DNA of 64,000 bases from Sphingomonas elodea ATCC 31461 (GTDB taxonomy: Bacteria; Pseudomonadota; Alphaproteobacteria; Sphingomonadales; Sphingomonadaceae), in contig NZ_AGFU01000050.1 of the NCBI RefSeq assembly GCF_000226955.1, forward strand, positions 23,581 to 87,580, in the 5' to 3' direction. Shown in pieces: positions 31,750 through 40,345 of this stretch. The translations under genes were made by a program, and so were the position numbers. Every line of letters starts with the position of its first letter. Position 1 is the stretch's first letter. The notes under the pieces are model-generated. The model had not been told where the DNA came from, did not search any database, and saw only the letters and a program-made list of their open reading frames with translations.

Positions 31750-34112
31750 GGCCTGGCGGTGAACAGCACCACGCCGAACACGGGCCCGGCGCTGCTGCGA
31801 TCGTGCGGCACAAAGCGGACGCGCACGCTTCTCTTGCCCTTGGTCAGCGCCTCGGGGAGCGGATAGGTGACGTCGTAGAACTTGCCCGGCTGTTCCTTGT
31901 CGTTGAGCGTCTGGGTGGCGATCTTCACGCCGTCGACCAAGATGTCAAAGCTGCGCTCCCGCTCGCCACCCCAATAGGTCGCCTGGAGCAGCAGCGGGCC
32001 GTCCTTCACCTTCATCTTGAAGTCGAAATAGCCGCCCGAGCGCGCATCGCGCCCCTGCCGCCCGCGATAGGAGACGGGGTAGGAAATGTCCGAGCGCAGG
32101 TCATGGTCGCGCTCGGGCTGCATCTCACCCAGGTGCATCACGTCGACCGAGCGCGCCGCCACGTCCTTCAGCCGGGCCTGCTCGGCGAGGAAGGCGGCCT
32201 GTTCCTGCCGCCACTGCGCCTCGCTGAAGCGCCGGAAATAGACCGCGCTGCGCCGCTCGACCTGGCGGTAGAAGGGCACGAAGCGCAGGTCGGCCGGGCG
32301 TACGATGCCGCGTGTCTCGAACACCGCAGGCTCGGGCGCGGGGGTGAAGGCGGCGAGCAAGTCCGTCCCCACCAGCGCCGGATCGCCGGCATTCCACGGG
32401 GTGGAGGTGGGACCGAGGTCGCCCGCCAGCACCATCGGCCCGCGCAGCACTGCGACCGTACTGTCGTCGCCCGGCGCCGCCTCCAGCCGCAACGCCATCG
32501 GCAGGCTGATGGCGATGGTGTCGTCCCTCTTCCAGCTGCGCGCGACGATCGCATAGCCGCGATCGAACACCGCGTCCCCCGGCTTTCCGTTCACCGTCAC
32601 TACCGCCTTGCCCTCGGCCCAGCCGGGCACGCGCAGCGCGATGGCGAAACGTGCCGCGCGGGCAAGCTGCTCGACCTTGAGCGTCGCCGTGCCCTCGAAC
32701 GGATAGGCGGTGTCGAGCACCAGCTTCGCCTTCTGGGCCTTCCAGTCGATCTCCGCCGGGATGTAGAGATTGACGAGCAGTGCGCCCTCGCCCTGCCAGA
32801 ACGCCGCCTCGCCATGCTTGGCATGGCTCTCCAGCCCCGAGCCGATGCAGCACCAGAAGGCATCCTCGTTCGGCTGCGAATATTGACGCTCGGCGCCGCT
32901 CATCAGCGGGGTCATATAGGTGAAGCCGCCGGTCTTGGGATTCTGCGCCGCCATCACATGGTTGAGGTGGGCGCGCTCATAATAGTCGAACAGCACGCCG
33001 TTCGGCTGCCAGGCGAACAAATGGCTGGTCAGCTTGAGCATGTTGTAGGTGTTGCAATGCTCGCACGTCTGGTCGGTGATGTGCTGGGCGATGCTGTCGG
33101 GCGCGGAGAAATATTCGCGGTCGGCATTGCCGCCGATCACATAGCTGTGATGCCCGGTCACCCGTTCCCAGAAGAAGCGGGCGGCGGTGGCGTCGCCGGC
33201 ATCGCCGGTCAGCTCGTGGATGCGCGCCAGGCCGATCAGCTTGGGCACCTGGGTGTTGGCGTGGAAGTTGGCGAGCTTGTCCTCGCCCGCCTTCAGCGGA
33301 CCCAGCACGCGATCGTCGTAGAGCCGCTTGGCGACCACCATCCAGCGCGCATCGCGGGTGCGGGCATAAAGCTCGGCATAGCTTTCGTTCAGGCCGCCAT
33401 ATTCGCAGCCCAGCATCTGCTGCATCTGCGCGTCGTTGAGCGCGGCGAACACCTTCTCGAAATAGCCGGCAAGGCCCAGCGTCACCTGCAGCGCCTGGGC
33501 ATTGCCCCAGCCGGCATGGACGTCGAGCAGCCCGGCGAAGACCTTGTGGACGGTGTAGAGCGGCGACCAGCTGCCGTTGAGATCGAAGCCGCCCGACTTG
33601 ATCTCGCCGCGCATGATCTCGGGGAAGATCTCCTCGCCGTCGACGATCGTGCCGTCCTTCCGCTTGCGCCCCAGCGCGCCGACATAGCCGGTGCCGCGCT
33701 TCGCCTGCGCCTCGGCCAGTTCCGCCACGATATAGTCGGCGCGGCGGCGCATCTCGGGATCGCCGGTCTGCTGCCACATCAGCACCAGCGCGGTGAGATA
33801 GTGGCCGAGCGTGTGGCCGGCGATGGTGTCGCTCTCCCATCCGCCGTAGAGTTTACCCTTCGGCTCCAGTCCGGCATATTTGCGGAAATTGTGGAGTAGC
33901 CGGTCGGGCTCGAGCTGGAGCAGCGCGCGGTGGTTGACCTCCACGGCGCTGGCATAATCGGAGGGGCGCAGGCGGATCGCCGTCAAGGGAAGCGGCGAGA
34001 GCTTCGCCGGAAGTATCGTGGCACCCGCGGCCCGTACGGCGGTTGGCAGCGCCCCAGCTGCGAGCAATGCCCCGCCGGCCCCCGCCAACAACTCTCTTCG
34101 CGTGCGTGCCAT
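31746..34112 (-). CDS. GH127 family beta-L-arabinofuranosidase
   Basis: Releases L-arabinofuranose from arabinan-type side chains or glycoprotein oligosaccharides. 788 residues with a Tat-type signal (MARTRRELLAGAGGALLAAG). The family's zinc and catalytic cluster is intact: E351 and C353 in TCEHCNTYNMLKL and C421/C422 in FWCCIGSGLESHAKHG, corresponding from memory to Glu338, Cys340, Cys417 and Cys418 of the bifidobacterial enzyme. A beta-sandwich C-terminal part follows. The start is ATG 34112 with AGGGGTAGGA upstream; 18 extra codons further up lie in the promoter. Divergent from the DUF5695-like gene with two palindromes between. Confidence 0.92.
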   Translation of the reverse strand: MARTRRELLAGAGGALLAAGALPTAVRAAGATILPAKLSPLPLTAIRLRPSDYASAVEVNHRALLQLEPDRLLHNFRKYAGLEPKGKLYGGWESDTIAGHTLGHYLTALVLMWQQTGDPEMRRRADYIVAELAEAQAKRGTGYVGALGRKRKDGTIVDGEEIFPEIMRGEIKSGGFDLNGSWSPLYTVHKVFAGLLDVHAGWGNAQALQVTLGLAGYFEKVFAALNDAQMQQMLGCEYGGLNESYAELYARTRDARWMVVAKRLYDDRVLGPLKAGEDKLANFHANTQVPKLIGLARIHELTGDAGDATAARFFWERVTGHHSYVIGGNADREYFSAPDSIAQHITDQTCEHCNTYNMLKLTSHLFAWQPNGVLFDYYERAHLNHVMAAQNPKTGGFTYMTPLMSGAERQYSQPNEDAFWCCIGSGLESHAKHGEAAFWQGEGALLVNLYIPAEIDWKAQKAKLVLDTAYPFEGTATLKVEQLARAARFAIALRVPGWAEGKAVVTVNGKPGDAVFDRGYAIVARSWKRDDTIAISLPMALRLEAAPGDDSTVAVLRGPMVLAGDLGPTSTPWNAGDPALVGTDLLAAFTPAPEPAVFETRGIVRPADLRFVPFYRQVERRSAVYFRRFSEAQWRQEQAAFLAEQARLKDVAARSVDVMHLGEMQPERDHDLRSDISYPVSYRGRQGRDARSGGYFDFKMKVKDGPLLLQATYWGGERERSFDILVDGVKIATQTLNDKEQPGKFYDVTYPLPEALTKGKRSVRVRFVPHDRSSAGPVFGVVLFTARP

Positions 34113-34128
34113 TCCTACCCCTCTTCCA

Positions 34129-34140
34129 ATCGTATACGAT
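34129..34140. promoter_or_regulatory. Palindromic operator, site A of the divergent pectin promoter
   Basis: Perfect 12-base palindrome ATCGTATACGAT, 17 bases upstream of the GH127 start. A central GTATAC with flanking TCG/CGA is typical of GntR or FadR-type sugar-acid regulators (family knowledge; the protein is not identified and no such gene lies in the locus). Confidence 0.55.
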
Positions 34141-34187
34141 CTACGAAGGCTTCGCGGTCCGGTCAAGCAGCGTCCGCCGCGGCCATC

Positions 34188-34200
34188 TTATATCGTATAA
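34188..34200. promoter_or_regulatory. Inverted repeat, site B of the divergent pectin promoter
   Basis: TTATA-TCG-TATAA, perfect 5-base arms. It shares ATCGTATA with site A, 59 bases away between the half-sites, and lies 62 bases upstream of the DUF5695-like gene. Two related sites in one divergent promoter suggest co-regulation of both arms. Confidence 0.45.
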
Positions 34201-34261
34201 TATTCTTGACCGGCTGTACCGGCCATGGTCTACCGCGGATCCTGCAAGGGGAGTTGCGAGA

Positions 34262-37051
34262 ATGGTAGCGGATCGGCGGCATGGCACCAGCGGACGTGTG
34301 GCGCGACTGCATGCCCCGCGCCTCATCCTTGCCACCGCCGCCCTTGCCGGCGTGAGCAGCCTGCCCTTCGCCGCCCCCCTCTTCGCGCAGGAGAAGCAGG
34401 AGGCAAAGCCGGTCTATCCGCCGATCCGCACCACGCCGATGCGCGTGGGCGCCTTCCTGCTCGCCCTGCGCAGCGACACCGGCACGCTCGCCCGGCTATC
34501 GCCTGTCGCAGAGCCCGGCTTCGATTTCGTGCCCGGCGGACGCGAGGCCGAGCGGCAAGGCGACGGCTACAACCATGTCGGCGACATCAACATCCGGTTG
34601 CGAACCGCGGGTGGCGCCTGGCGGGACTTCGCCTCGGCCCGCGCGCGCAAGCCCATCGCCGCGCTGCCGCGGACGCCGGGCGTGTTCGCCGCGGCCGACA
34701 TCACCGCCAGCATGGGGGAAGGTATCCCGCTGCGCGTCGAACGGCGCTGGGTGGACGCGGCCGGCGTGCCGGTGCTGCGCTTCCGGCTGGTCAACACCTC
34801 CGCCGCGCCGGTCGAGGTGGGCGGGCTGGGGCTGCCGATGGTGTTCGACAACATCCTTCAGGATCGCACGCTGGAGACGGCGCATGCGGCGGCGAGCTTC
34901 GTCGATCCCTATATCGGCCGCGATGCCGGCTATCTCCAGGTCACGCGGCTGAACGGCAAGGGTCCGGCGCTGCTGGTGCTGCCCGACGGCCGAACGCCGC
35001 TGGAGAGTTACGCGCCGCTCAAGAACCCGCGCGAGCCGCTGGCGATCTTCACCGACAAGAGCCCGCGCAGCCAGGTTTCCGAAGGCTTTTACGACTGGAC
35101 CGTCGCCTCCAAGGGCTTTGTCGAGCAGGAATGGCGCAAGGCGGGTGAACAATGGAATCCGCCCACCAGCTTCACGCTGGCGCCGGGCGAAGCGCGAACC
35201 ATCGGCGTGCGGCTGGTGCAGGCGCCGTCGATCCGCGGCATCCAGTCGACCCTCGTCGCACAGGGGCGCCCCGTGGCGCTGGGCGTGCCCGGTTATGTCG
35301 TGCCGAACGACCTCGAGGCCGCGCTCTTCCTCAAATACGCCCAGCCCGTGCGCAAGGTGGACGTCTCGCCTGCCGGCGCGATGACCGTCACGGCGGCGGG
35401 AATGGTCAATGGCTGGCGGCGCTATGCGGTGCGGGGGACCGGCTGGGGCCGCGCCCGCCTCACCATCACCTATGCCGACGGCACCGCGCAGACGGTGCAG
35501 TATTTCGTCACCAAGCCGCTCGAGGCGACGATGGCCGATCTCGGCCGTTTCACCACGACCAAGCAGTGGTTCGACGATCCCAAGGATCCGTTCGGCCGGT
35601 CGCCCGCGATCCTCAGCTATGATCGCGAGGCGGGCAAGGTCCTGACCCAGGAACCGCGCGTGTGGATCGCCGGCATGAGCGACGAGGGCGGCGCCGGCGG
35701 CTGGATCGCCGCGATCATGAAGCAGCTCGACAATCCCGACCCGGCCGAGATCGAGCGGCTGGAGACGCTGGTCGACAAGACGATCTTCGGCAAGCTGCAG
35801 GTGGCAGACGGCGAGCATATCGGCGCGGTGAAGAAGAGCCTCTTCTACTATGATCCCGAAGGCATGCCCGGCTATTACGATCCCGAGTCCAACTGGAAGA
35901 GCTGGACCAGCTGGTCGAAGAAGGATGCCGGCGATCTCGGCCGCTCGTTCAACTACCCGCATGTCGCGCTCGCTTATTGGACGCTCTACCGGCTGGCGCG
36001 CAACCATCCGGGGCTCGTCACCCATCACGACTGGCGCTGGTATCTCGACCATGCGCGGCTGACGATCGTCGCGATGATGCGCGATGCGCCTTACTATACC
36101 CAGTTCGGCCAGATGGAGGGTGAGGTTTTCGTCGACGTGCTCGACGATCTGAAGCGCGAGGGGATCGCCGACGGCGCCGCGCAGATCGAGGCGCTGATGA
36201 AGTCCCGCGCCGATCACTGGAAGGGCCTTGCCTATCCGTTCGGCAGTGAGATGGCGTGGGATTCGACCGGCCAGCCCGAGGTCTATGCCTGGATGCGCTA
36301 TTTCGGTTATCCGAAGCAGGCGGCGGAAACCGTGGAGGTGATCCTGGGCTATGACCCGCTGATCCCGCACTGGGGCTATAACGGGAATGCCCGGCGCTAT
36401 TGGGATTTCCTCTATGGCGGCAAATATCCGCGTATCGAGCGCCAGATCCACCATTACGGCTCGACCAACAACGCGTTGCCGCTGTTCGAGGCATTCCGCG
36501 CGAATCCGTCCGACCTGCACCTGCTGCGCGTCGCCTATGGCGGGCTGATGGGCGGCATCACCAACATCGATCGCGACGGCTTCGGATCGGCGGCGTTCCA
36601 CAGCTGGCCGGACCGGATGGAATGGGACCCCTATAGCGGCGACTATGGCTCGGGCTATTTCGCCCATGCGTACGGCGCCGCCACCTATCTGGTGCAGGAT
36701 CCGACCTTCGGCTGGCTCGGCTATGGCGGCAATGTTCGCGTCGCCCCCGATGCGATCACGATTCAGCCCAGGGACGGCGCGCGCAGCCGCCTGTTCGTCG
36801 CGCCTGCGGGCCTGTGGATCACGCTCGAGGCCGGCAAGATCGCCGCTGCCCGCTACGTACCGACGACCGGCACGGTGACGCTGACGCTCGATCCGCGCAA
36901 CGCGACGACGCCCCGCGCGCTGGTGCGGCTGCAAAAGACCACCGCCGGACGCGCCTATCGCGTCGAGGGCGGGACCCCCGAGCGGGGTGCCACGGCCGTG
37001 CCGCTCGCGGGCGAGGCGACCACCGTCCGGCTGGTGCCCACCCCGGGCTGA
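34262..37051 (+). CDS. Large secreted protein of the DUF5695 type, probable carbohydrate-active enzyme
   Basis: 929 residues with a signal sequence ending near FAAPLFAQ. I recognise it only as similar to DUF5695 proteins. The N-terminal half is beta-rich (RFRLVNTSAAPVEVGGLGLP); the C-terminal half is alpha-helical with many aromatics (SFNYPHVALAYWTLYRLARN, GYDPLIPHWGYNGNARRYWD), as in six-hairpin glycosidases. No proven catalytic residues can be named. The start ATG at 34262 has AAGGGGAG upstream. It heads the plus-strand arm of a rhamnogalacturonan locus opposite GH127, so an arabinan, galactan or rhamnogalacturonan-active enzyme is likely (inference). Confidence 0.72.
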   Translation: MVADRRHGTSGRVARLHAPRLILATAALAGVSSLPFAAPLFAQEKQEAKPVYPPIRTTPMRVGAFLLALRSDTGTLARLSPVAEPGFDFVPGGREAERQGDGYNHVGDINIRLRTAGGAWRDFASARARKPIAALPRTPGVFAAADITASMGEGIPLRVERRWVDAAGVPVLRFRLVNTSAAPVEVGGLGLPMVFDNILQDRTLETAHAAASFVDPYIGRDAGYLQVTRLNGKGPALLVLPDGRTPLESYAPLKNPREPLAIFTDKSPRSQVSEGFYDWTVASKGFVEQEWRKAGEQWNPPTSFTLAPGEARTIGVRLVQAPSIRGIQSTLVAQGRPVALGVPGYVVPNDLEAALFLKYAQPVRKVDVSPAGAMTVTAAGMVNGWRRYAVRGTGWGRARLTITYADGTAQTVQYFVTKPLEATMADLGRFTTTKQWFDDPKDPFGRSPAILSYDREAGKVLTQEPRVWIAGMSDEGGAGGWIAAIMKQLDNPDPAEIERLETLVDKTIFGKLQVADGEHIGAVKKSLFYYDPEGMPGYYDPESNWKSWTSWSKKDAGDLGRSFNYPHVALAYWTLYRLARNHPGLVTHHDWRWYLDHARLTIVAMMRDAPYYTQFGQMEGEVFVDVLDDLKREGIADGAAQIEALMKSRADHWKGLAYPFGSEMAWDSTGQPEVYAWMRYFGYPKQAAETVEVILGYDPLIPHWGYNGNARRYWDFLYGGKYPRIERQIHHYGSTNNALPLFEAFRANPSDLHLLRVAYGGLMGGITNIDRDGFGSAAFHSWPDRMEWDPYSGDYGSGYFAHAYGAATYLVQDPTFGWLGYGGNVRVAPDAITIQPRDGARSRLFVAPAGLWITLEAGKIAAARYVPTTGTVTLTLDPRNATTPRALVRLQKTTAGRAYRVEGGTPERGATAVPLAGEATTVRLVPTPG

Positions 37052-37057
37052 TCGCGC

Positions 37058-37080
37058 GGCGAGTCGCAGCGCGGCTCGCC
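37058..37080 (+). terminator. Weak hairpin after the DUF5695-like gene
   Basis: GGCGAG and CTCGCC 6-base arms with an 11-base loop, 7 bases after the stop; no T-run. The rest of the 225-base gap to the TonB receptor gene has an AT-richer stretch (about 37160-37205) that may hold the receptor promoter. Confidence 0.25.
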
Positions 37081-37235
37081 CGGCCCCGCCCCATCTCCAC
37101 GCCCCGTTCCCGGGCTGCTGCCGTCCGTCGCTTCGCGCCGGCGATCGGCCGTGCTGCGCTAAAAAACCGCTTGGCTAAATGATGGAACTACGTAATACAT
37201 ATTGGGACAGCACGGCGTGAGACCGCTGCAACCGA

Positions 37236-37250
37236 CGGGCGCATCGCCCG
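37236..37250 (+). promoter_or_regulatory. Leader hairpin before the second TonB receptor
   Basis: CGGGCG-CAT-CGCCCG, a perfect 6-base stem with a 3-base loop, 26 bases before the receptor start and upstream of its GGGAGAGG ribosome site. Could be a 5' stabiliser or protein target; function not known. Confidence 0.3.
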
Positions 37251-37276
37251 CGGAAACCTAGAAAAGGGAGAGGATA

Positions 37277-40273
37277 ATGTCCCATCGTTCCGCATTGCAT
37301 GCCCTCGCGGTCCGTCGTGGCGCCTCGGGCTTCGCCCTTGCCATCGCCATCGCGGCGACCGCCCCGGCGGTAGCCCAGACCAGCAGCCCCCCGGCGCAGG
37401 ACCAGAGCTCACCGCCCGAAGAGGCCGAAATCGTCGTCCGCGGCTTCCGCGCCTCGCTCGACAGCGCGCTGAGCCTGAAGCGCAACGAGACCGCGGCGGT
37501 CGATTCGATCGTCGCCGAGGACATCGGCAAGTTCCCCGACAGCAACCTCGCCGAATCGATGCAGCGCGTGCCCGGCGTCGCACTCTCGCGCGGCGATGGC
37601 GGCGAGGGCCGCAACATCTCGGTCCGCGGCCTGGGCGCCGCCTTCACCCGCGTCCGCATCAACGGGATGGAAGGCAGCTCGCAGACCGGCTCGTCCGACA
37701 TCTACGGCGCGGGCAATTCGGGCCGCAGCTTCGACTTCAACGTCTTCCCGACCGAAATCTTCTCGGCGCTGGCCGTCCGCAAGACGACCTCGGCCGATGT
37801 CGAGGAAGGCTCGCTCGGCGCGACGGTGGACCTGAGCGCCCCCAAGCCGCTCGACCTCAAGAAAGATTTCACTCTCACCGCCACGCTGCGCGGCGTCTAC
37901 AACGAGATCAGCAAGAAGACCGACCCGCGCGGTTCGCTGCTGGTCGGCAAGAAGTTCGCCGACGGCCGGTTCGGCGTGCTCGCCAGCTTTGCCTATCAGA
38001 AGCGGCGGATGCGCGAAGTCGGCTATTCGGCGGTCGACATCCTCTCCGCCAACACCAACGGTGTCGATCCCGACGGTGCGGCCGGCCCGGCACCGGTTCA
38101 GCCCTTCTGCACGCCCGTCGGCTATGCCCCGATCAGCCCGGCGGTCGGCACCAAAGGCGCCACCGCGACCTTGTGCAGCACCGGCAACCCGCGCACCGGC
38201 ACGCTGGCAGCATACAACACCATCGCCAATCTCCGCCGCGCCGACCTGCCCAACGTGCCGGGCAGCGGCGCCTTCCTGCCGCGCCTCCCCCGCTACGTGA
38301 ATTCGGAGCAGAACACCGAACGCATGGGCGGCACGCTGTCGCTACAGTTCCGTCCGGACGATGACACCGATATCAGCGTCGACGCGATCTATTCGCGCTT
38401 CGAGGTGACCCGCCGCGACAACTATATCGCCGGCATCTCGTTCGGTCGCTCGATCACCAACAACGGCCAGCCGATGGTCTCGGTACGCGACGCGCAGTTC
38501 ACCTCGAACGGCTCGCTCGTCTATGGCCTGTTCGACGGGGTCGACGTCCGCTCCGAAGGCCTGGTCGACCACTGGACCTCCGACTTCCTCCAGGTGAACA
38601 CCAACCTGCGGCACCGTTTCAACGATCATCTGCAGATCGAGATGTTCGTCGGCAAGAATCAGTCGGTCTGGTGGAATCCCAAGCGCTTCCAGACCTTCAT
38701 GGACGCGATCGACACGCCCAATTTCTCGGTCGATTTCCGGAACGGCCGCAGCACCCCGCTGATCGGCTTCGGTTTCGACGTCTCCGACCCGGCCAACTTC
38801 AGCTATGCCCCCGGCCGCGCCGACGGCACGGTGCTCGGCGGGTTCAGCTTCCAGGGCAAGCCCTCGAAGAACCAGACCGACAATTTCACCGGCGAGTTGA
38901 ACCTCGACTACAGCTTCAGCGACGCGCTCAAGCTGCGCGTCGGCGGCCAGTATCGCAACGCCGACTTCAACGCCTATACGTCGCTGCCCTATGCGGCGCA
39001 GACGATCGTCCAGGCGCTGCCGGCCGGCACCTCGCTCGCCAGCATCACCCGCCAGATCAGCGGGCTGGACCAGCTGTTCGGCAGCGGCGCGCCCAAGAGC
39101 TGGGCGTCGATCGATGCAGACAAATGGGCGCAGGTCTTCAATTACGACGCGATCCAGTTCTGCCGCACCGAATGCGGTGCTGTCGCCTCGCGCATCCGGG
39201 AATCGGTGAAGAGCGTCTATGCGATGGCGACCTTCGACACCGGTTTCGCGCTGCCGTTCAAGGTGCGCGGCGACGCAGGCGTGCGCTATGTGAAGACCGA
39301 CATGCTGGCGGCAGGCTATATCAGCGTGGCCGCGGCCGGACAGACGCCGACCAATTTGCGCGGACAATATGGCCAGGTCGTGCGGGGCTATGACGACTGG
39401 CTGCCCTCGGCGAACCTGGTCATCGAGCCGGCCCGCAACCTGCTCGTCCGCCTTGCCGCCGCGAAGGTCATGTCCCGCCCCGAGCTGGGCCAGCTTGCCC
39501 CGACCAGCGGCGTTACCGCCACGACGCGGGTGGGCAACATCAACAACCCCTATCTGGATCCGATCCGCGCCGACACGTTCGACGCTGCGCTGGAATGGTA
39601 TTTCCAGCCCGGTTCGCTCCTCTCGGTCGCCTATTTCCACAAGAACATCAAAACCTACATCCAGCGGGTGACGAGCCAGATCCCGTTCAACCAGCTGGGC
39701 CTGCCGGTCGCGCTGCTCGACAACACCAACACCGCACCGACCGAGGACTTCACCATCGGCCAGCCGGTCAACACGCCGGGCGGCAAGCTGAACGGCATCG
39801 AGGTTAATGCGCAGGTGCAGATGCGCTTCCTGCCGGGGTTCCTGAAGAATCTGGGCGTGCTGGGCAACTATACCCGCGTGACCTCGAAGATCCGCTACAT
39901 CCTGGCGAGCGCCGGTGGCGTGCCGACCGTGACGACAACGGCGGACCTGGTCGGCCTTTCGAAGAACACGGCGAGCGGCACGCTGTTCTATGAAGACAGC
40001 AAGTTCAGCATCCGCGCGACGGCCAGCTACCGCGATCGCTACATCCGCGCGATCCCGGCCTCGCCGGGCAGCGACCTGCAGGGCAATTCGCCGAACACCT
40101 TCGTCGACGCTTCGGCCTCGTACAATCTGAACGACCATATCAAGCTGATCGCCGAGGTGCAGAACCTCACCGACGAGCGCAACAACCTCTACATCGACAG
40201 CGTCCGCCGCGACACGCTGTTCCAGACGCGGATCGGGCGCACCTTCAACTTCGGCGTCAATTTCCAGTTCTGA
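37277..40273 (+). CDS. TonB-dependent receptor of the pectin locus
   Basis: 998-residue outer-membrane receptor. Signal peptide ending near APAVAQ, TonB-box-like EEAEIVVRGFRASLDSAL, plug domain (about 60-190; FPDSNLAESMQRVPGVALSR, ISVRGLGAAFTRVRINGM) and long barrel ending NFGVNFQF. The IGKFPDSNLAESMQRVPGV plug and large size fit the Xanthomonas/Caulobacter-type receptor group often found in carbohydrate loci. It lies just upstream of the PL11-to-GH105 operon and so probably imports rhamnogalacturonan oligosaccharides. There is no SusD-like partner, as expected for Proteobacteria. A strong terminator follows, so it can be expressed apart from the enzymes. Confidence 0.93.
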   Translation: MSHRSALHALAVRRGASGFALAIAIAATAPAVAQTSSPPAQDQSSPPEEAEIVVRGFRASLDSALSLKRNETAAVDSIVAEDIGKFPDSNLAESMQRVPGVALSRGDGGEGRNISVRGLGAAFTRVRINGMEGSSQTGSSDIYGAGNSGRSFDFNVFPTEIFSALAVRKTTSADVEEGSLGATVDLSAPKPLDLKKDFTLTATLRGVYNEISKKTDPRGSLLVGKKFADGRFGVLASFAYQKRRMREVGYSAVDILSANTNGVDPDGAAGPAPVQPFCTPVGYAPISPAVGTKGATATLCSTGNPRTGTLAAYNTIANLRRADLPNVPGSGAFLPRLPRYVNSEQNTERMGGTLSLQFRPDDDTDISVDAIYSRFEVTRRDNYIAGISFGRSITNNGQPMVSVRDAQFTSNGSLVYGLFDGVDVRSEGLVDHWTSDFLQVNTNLRHRFNDHLQIEMFVGKNQSVWWNPKRFQTFMDAIDTPNFSVDFRNGRSTPLIGFGFDVSDPANFSYAPGRADGTVLGGFSFQGKPSKNQTDNFTGELNLDYSFSDALKLRVGGQYRNADFNAYTSLPYAAQTIVQALPAGTSLASITRQISGLDQLFGSGAPKSWASIDADKWAQVFNYDAIQFCRTECGAVASRIRESVKSVYAMATFDTGFALPFKVRGDAGVRYVKTDMLAAGYISVAAAGQTPTNLRGQYGQVVRGYDDWLPSANLVIEPARNLLVRLAAAKVMSRPELGQLAPTSGVTATTRVGNINNPYLDPIRADTFDAALEWYFQPGSLLSVAYFHKNIKTYIQRVTSQIPFNQLGLPVALLDNTNTAPTEDFTIGQPVNTPGGKLNGIEVNAQVQMRFLPGFLKNLGVLGNYTRVTSKIRYILASAGGVPTVTTTADLVGLSKNTASGTLFYEDSKFSIRATASYRDRYIRAIPASPGSDLQGNSPNTFVDASASYNLNDHIKLIAEVQNLTDERNNLYIDSVRRDTLFQTRIGRTFNFGVNFQF

Positions 40274-40287
40274 CCCTTACCTCCCCT

Positions 40288-40323
40288 CGGGCCGCCGTTT
40301 TCACCCCGGCGGCCCGTTTTTTT
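40288..40323 (+). terminator. Rho-independent terminator after the TonB receptor
   Basis: Perfect 10-base stem CGGGCCGCCG/CGGCGGCCCG (40288-40297 with 40307-40316), 9-base loop and a run of seven T. The clearest intrinsic terminator in the window, 14 bases after the receptor stop. Confidence 0.88.
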
Positions 40324-40345
40324 GCGTATCCAGGAGCTGCCGTTG

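Noticed and set aside
34043-34261. N-terminal extension of the DUF5695-like gene
   Set aside because: Runs through the divergent promoter and into the GH127 gene; the signal peptide and ribosome site support ATG 34262.
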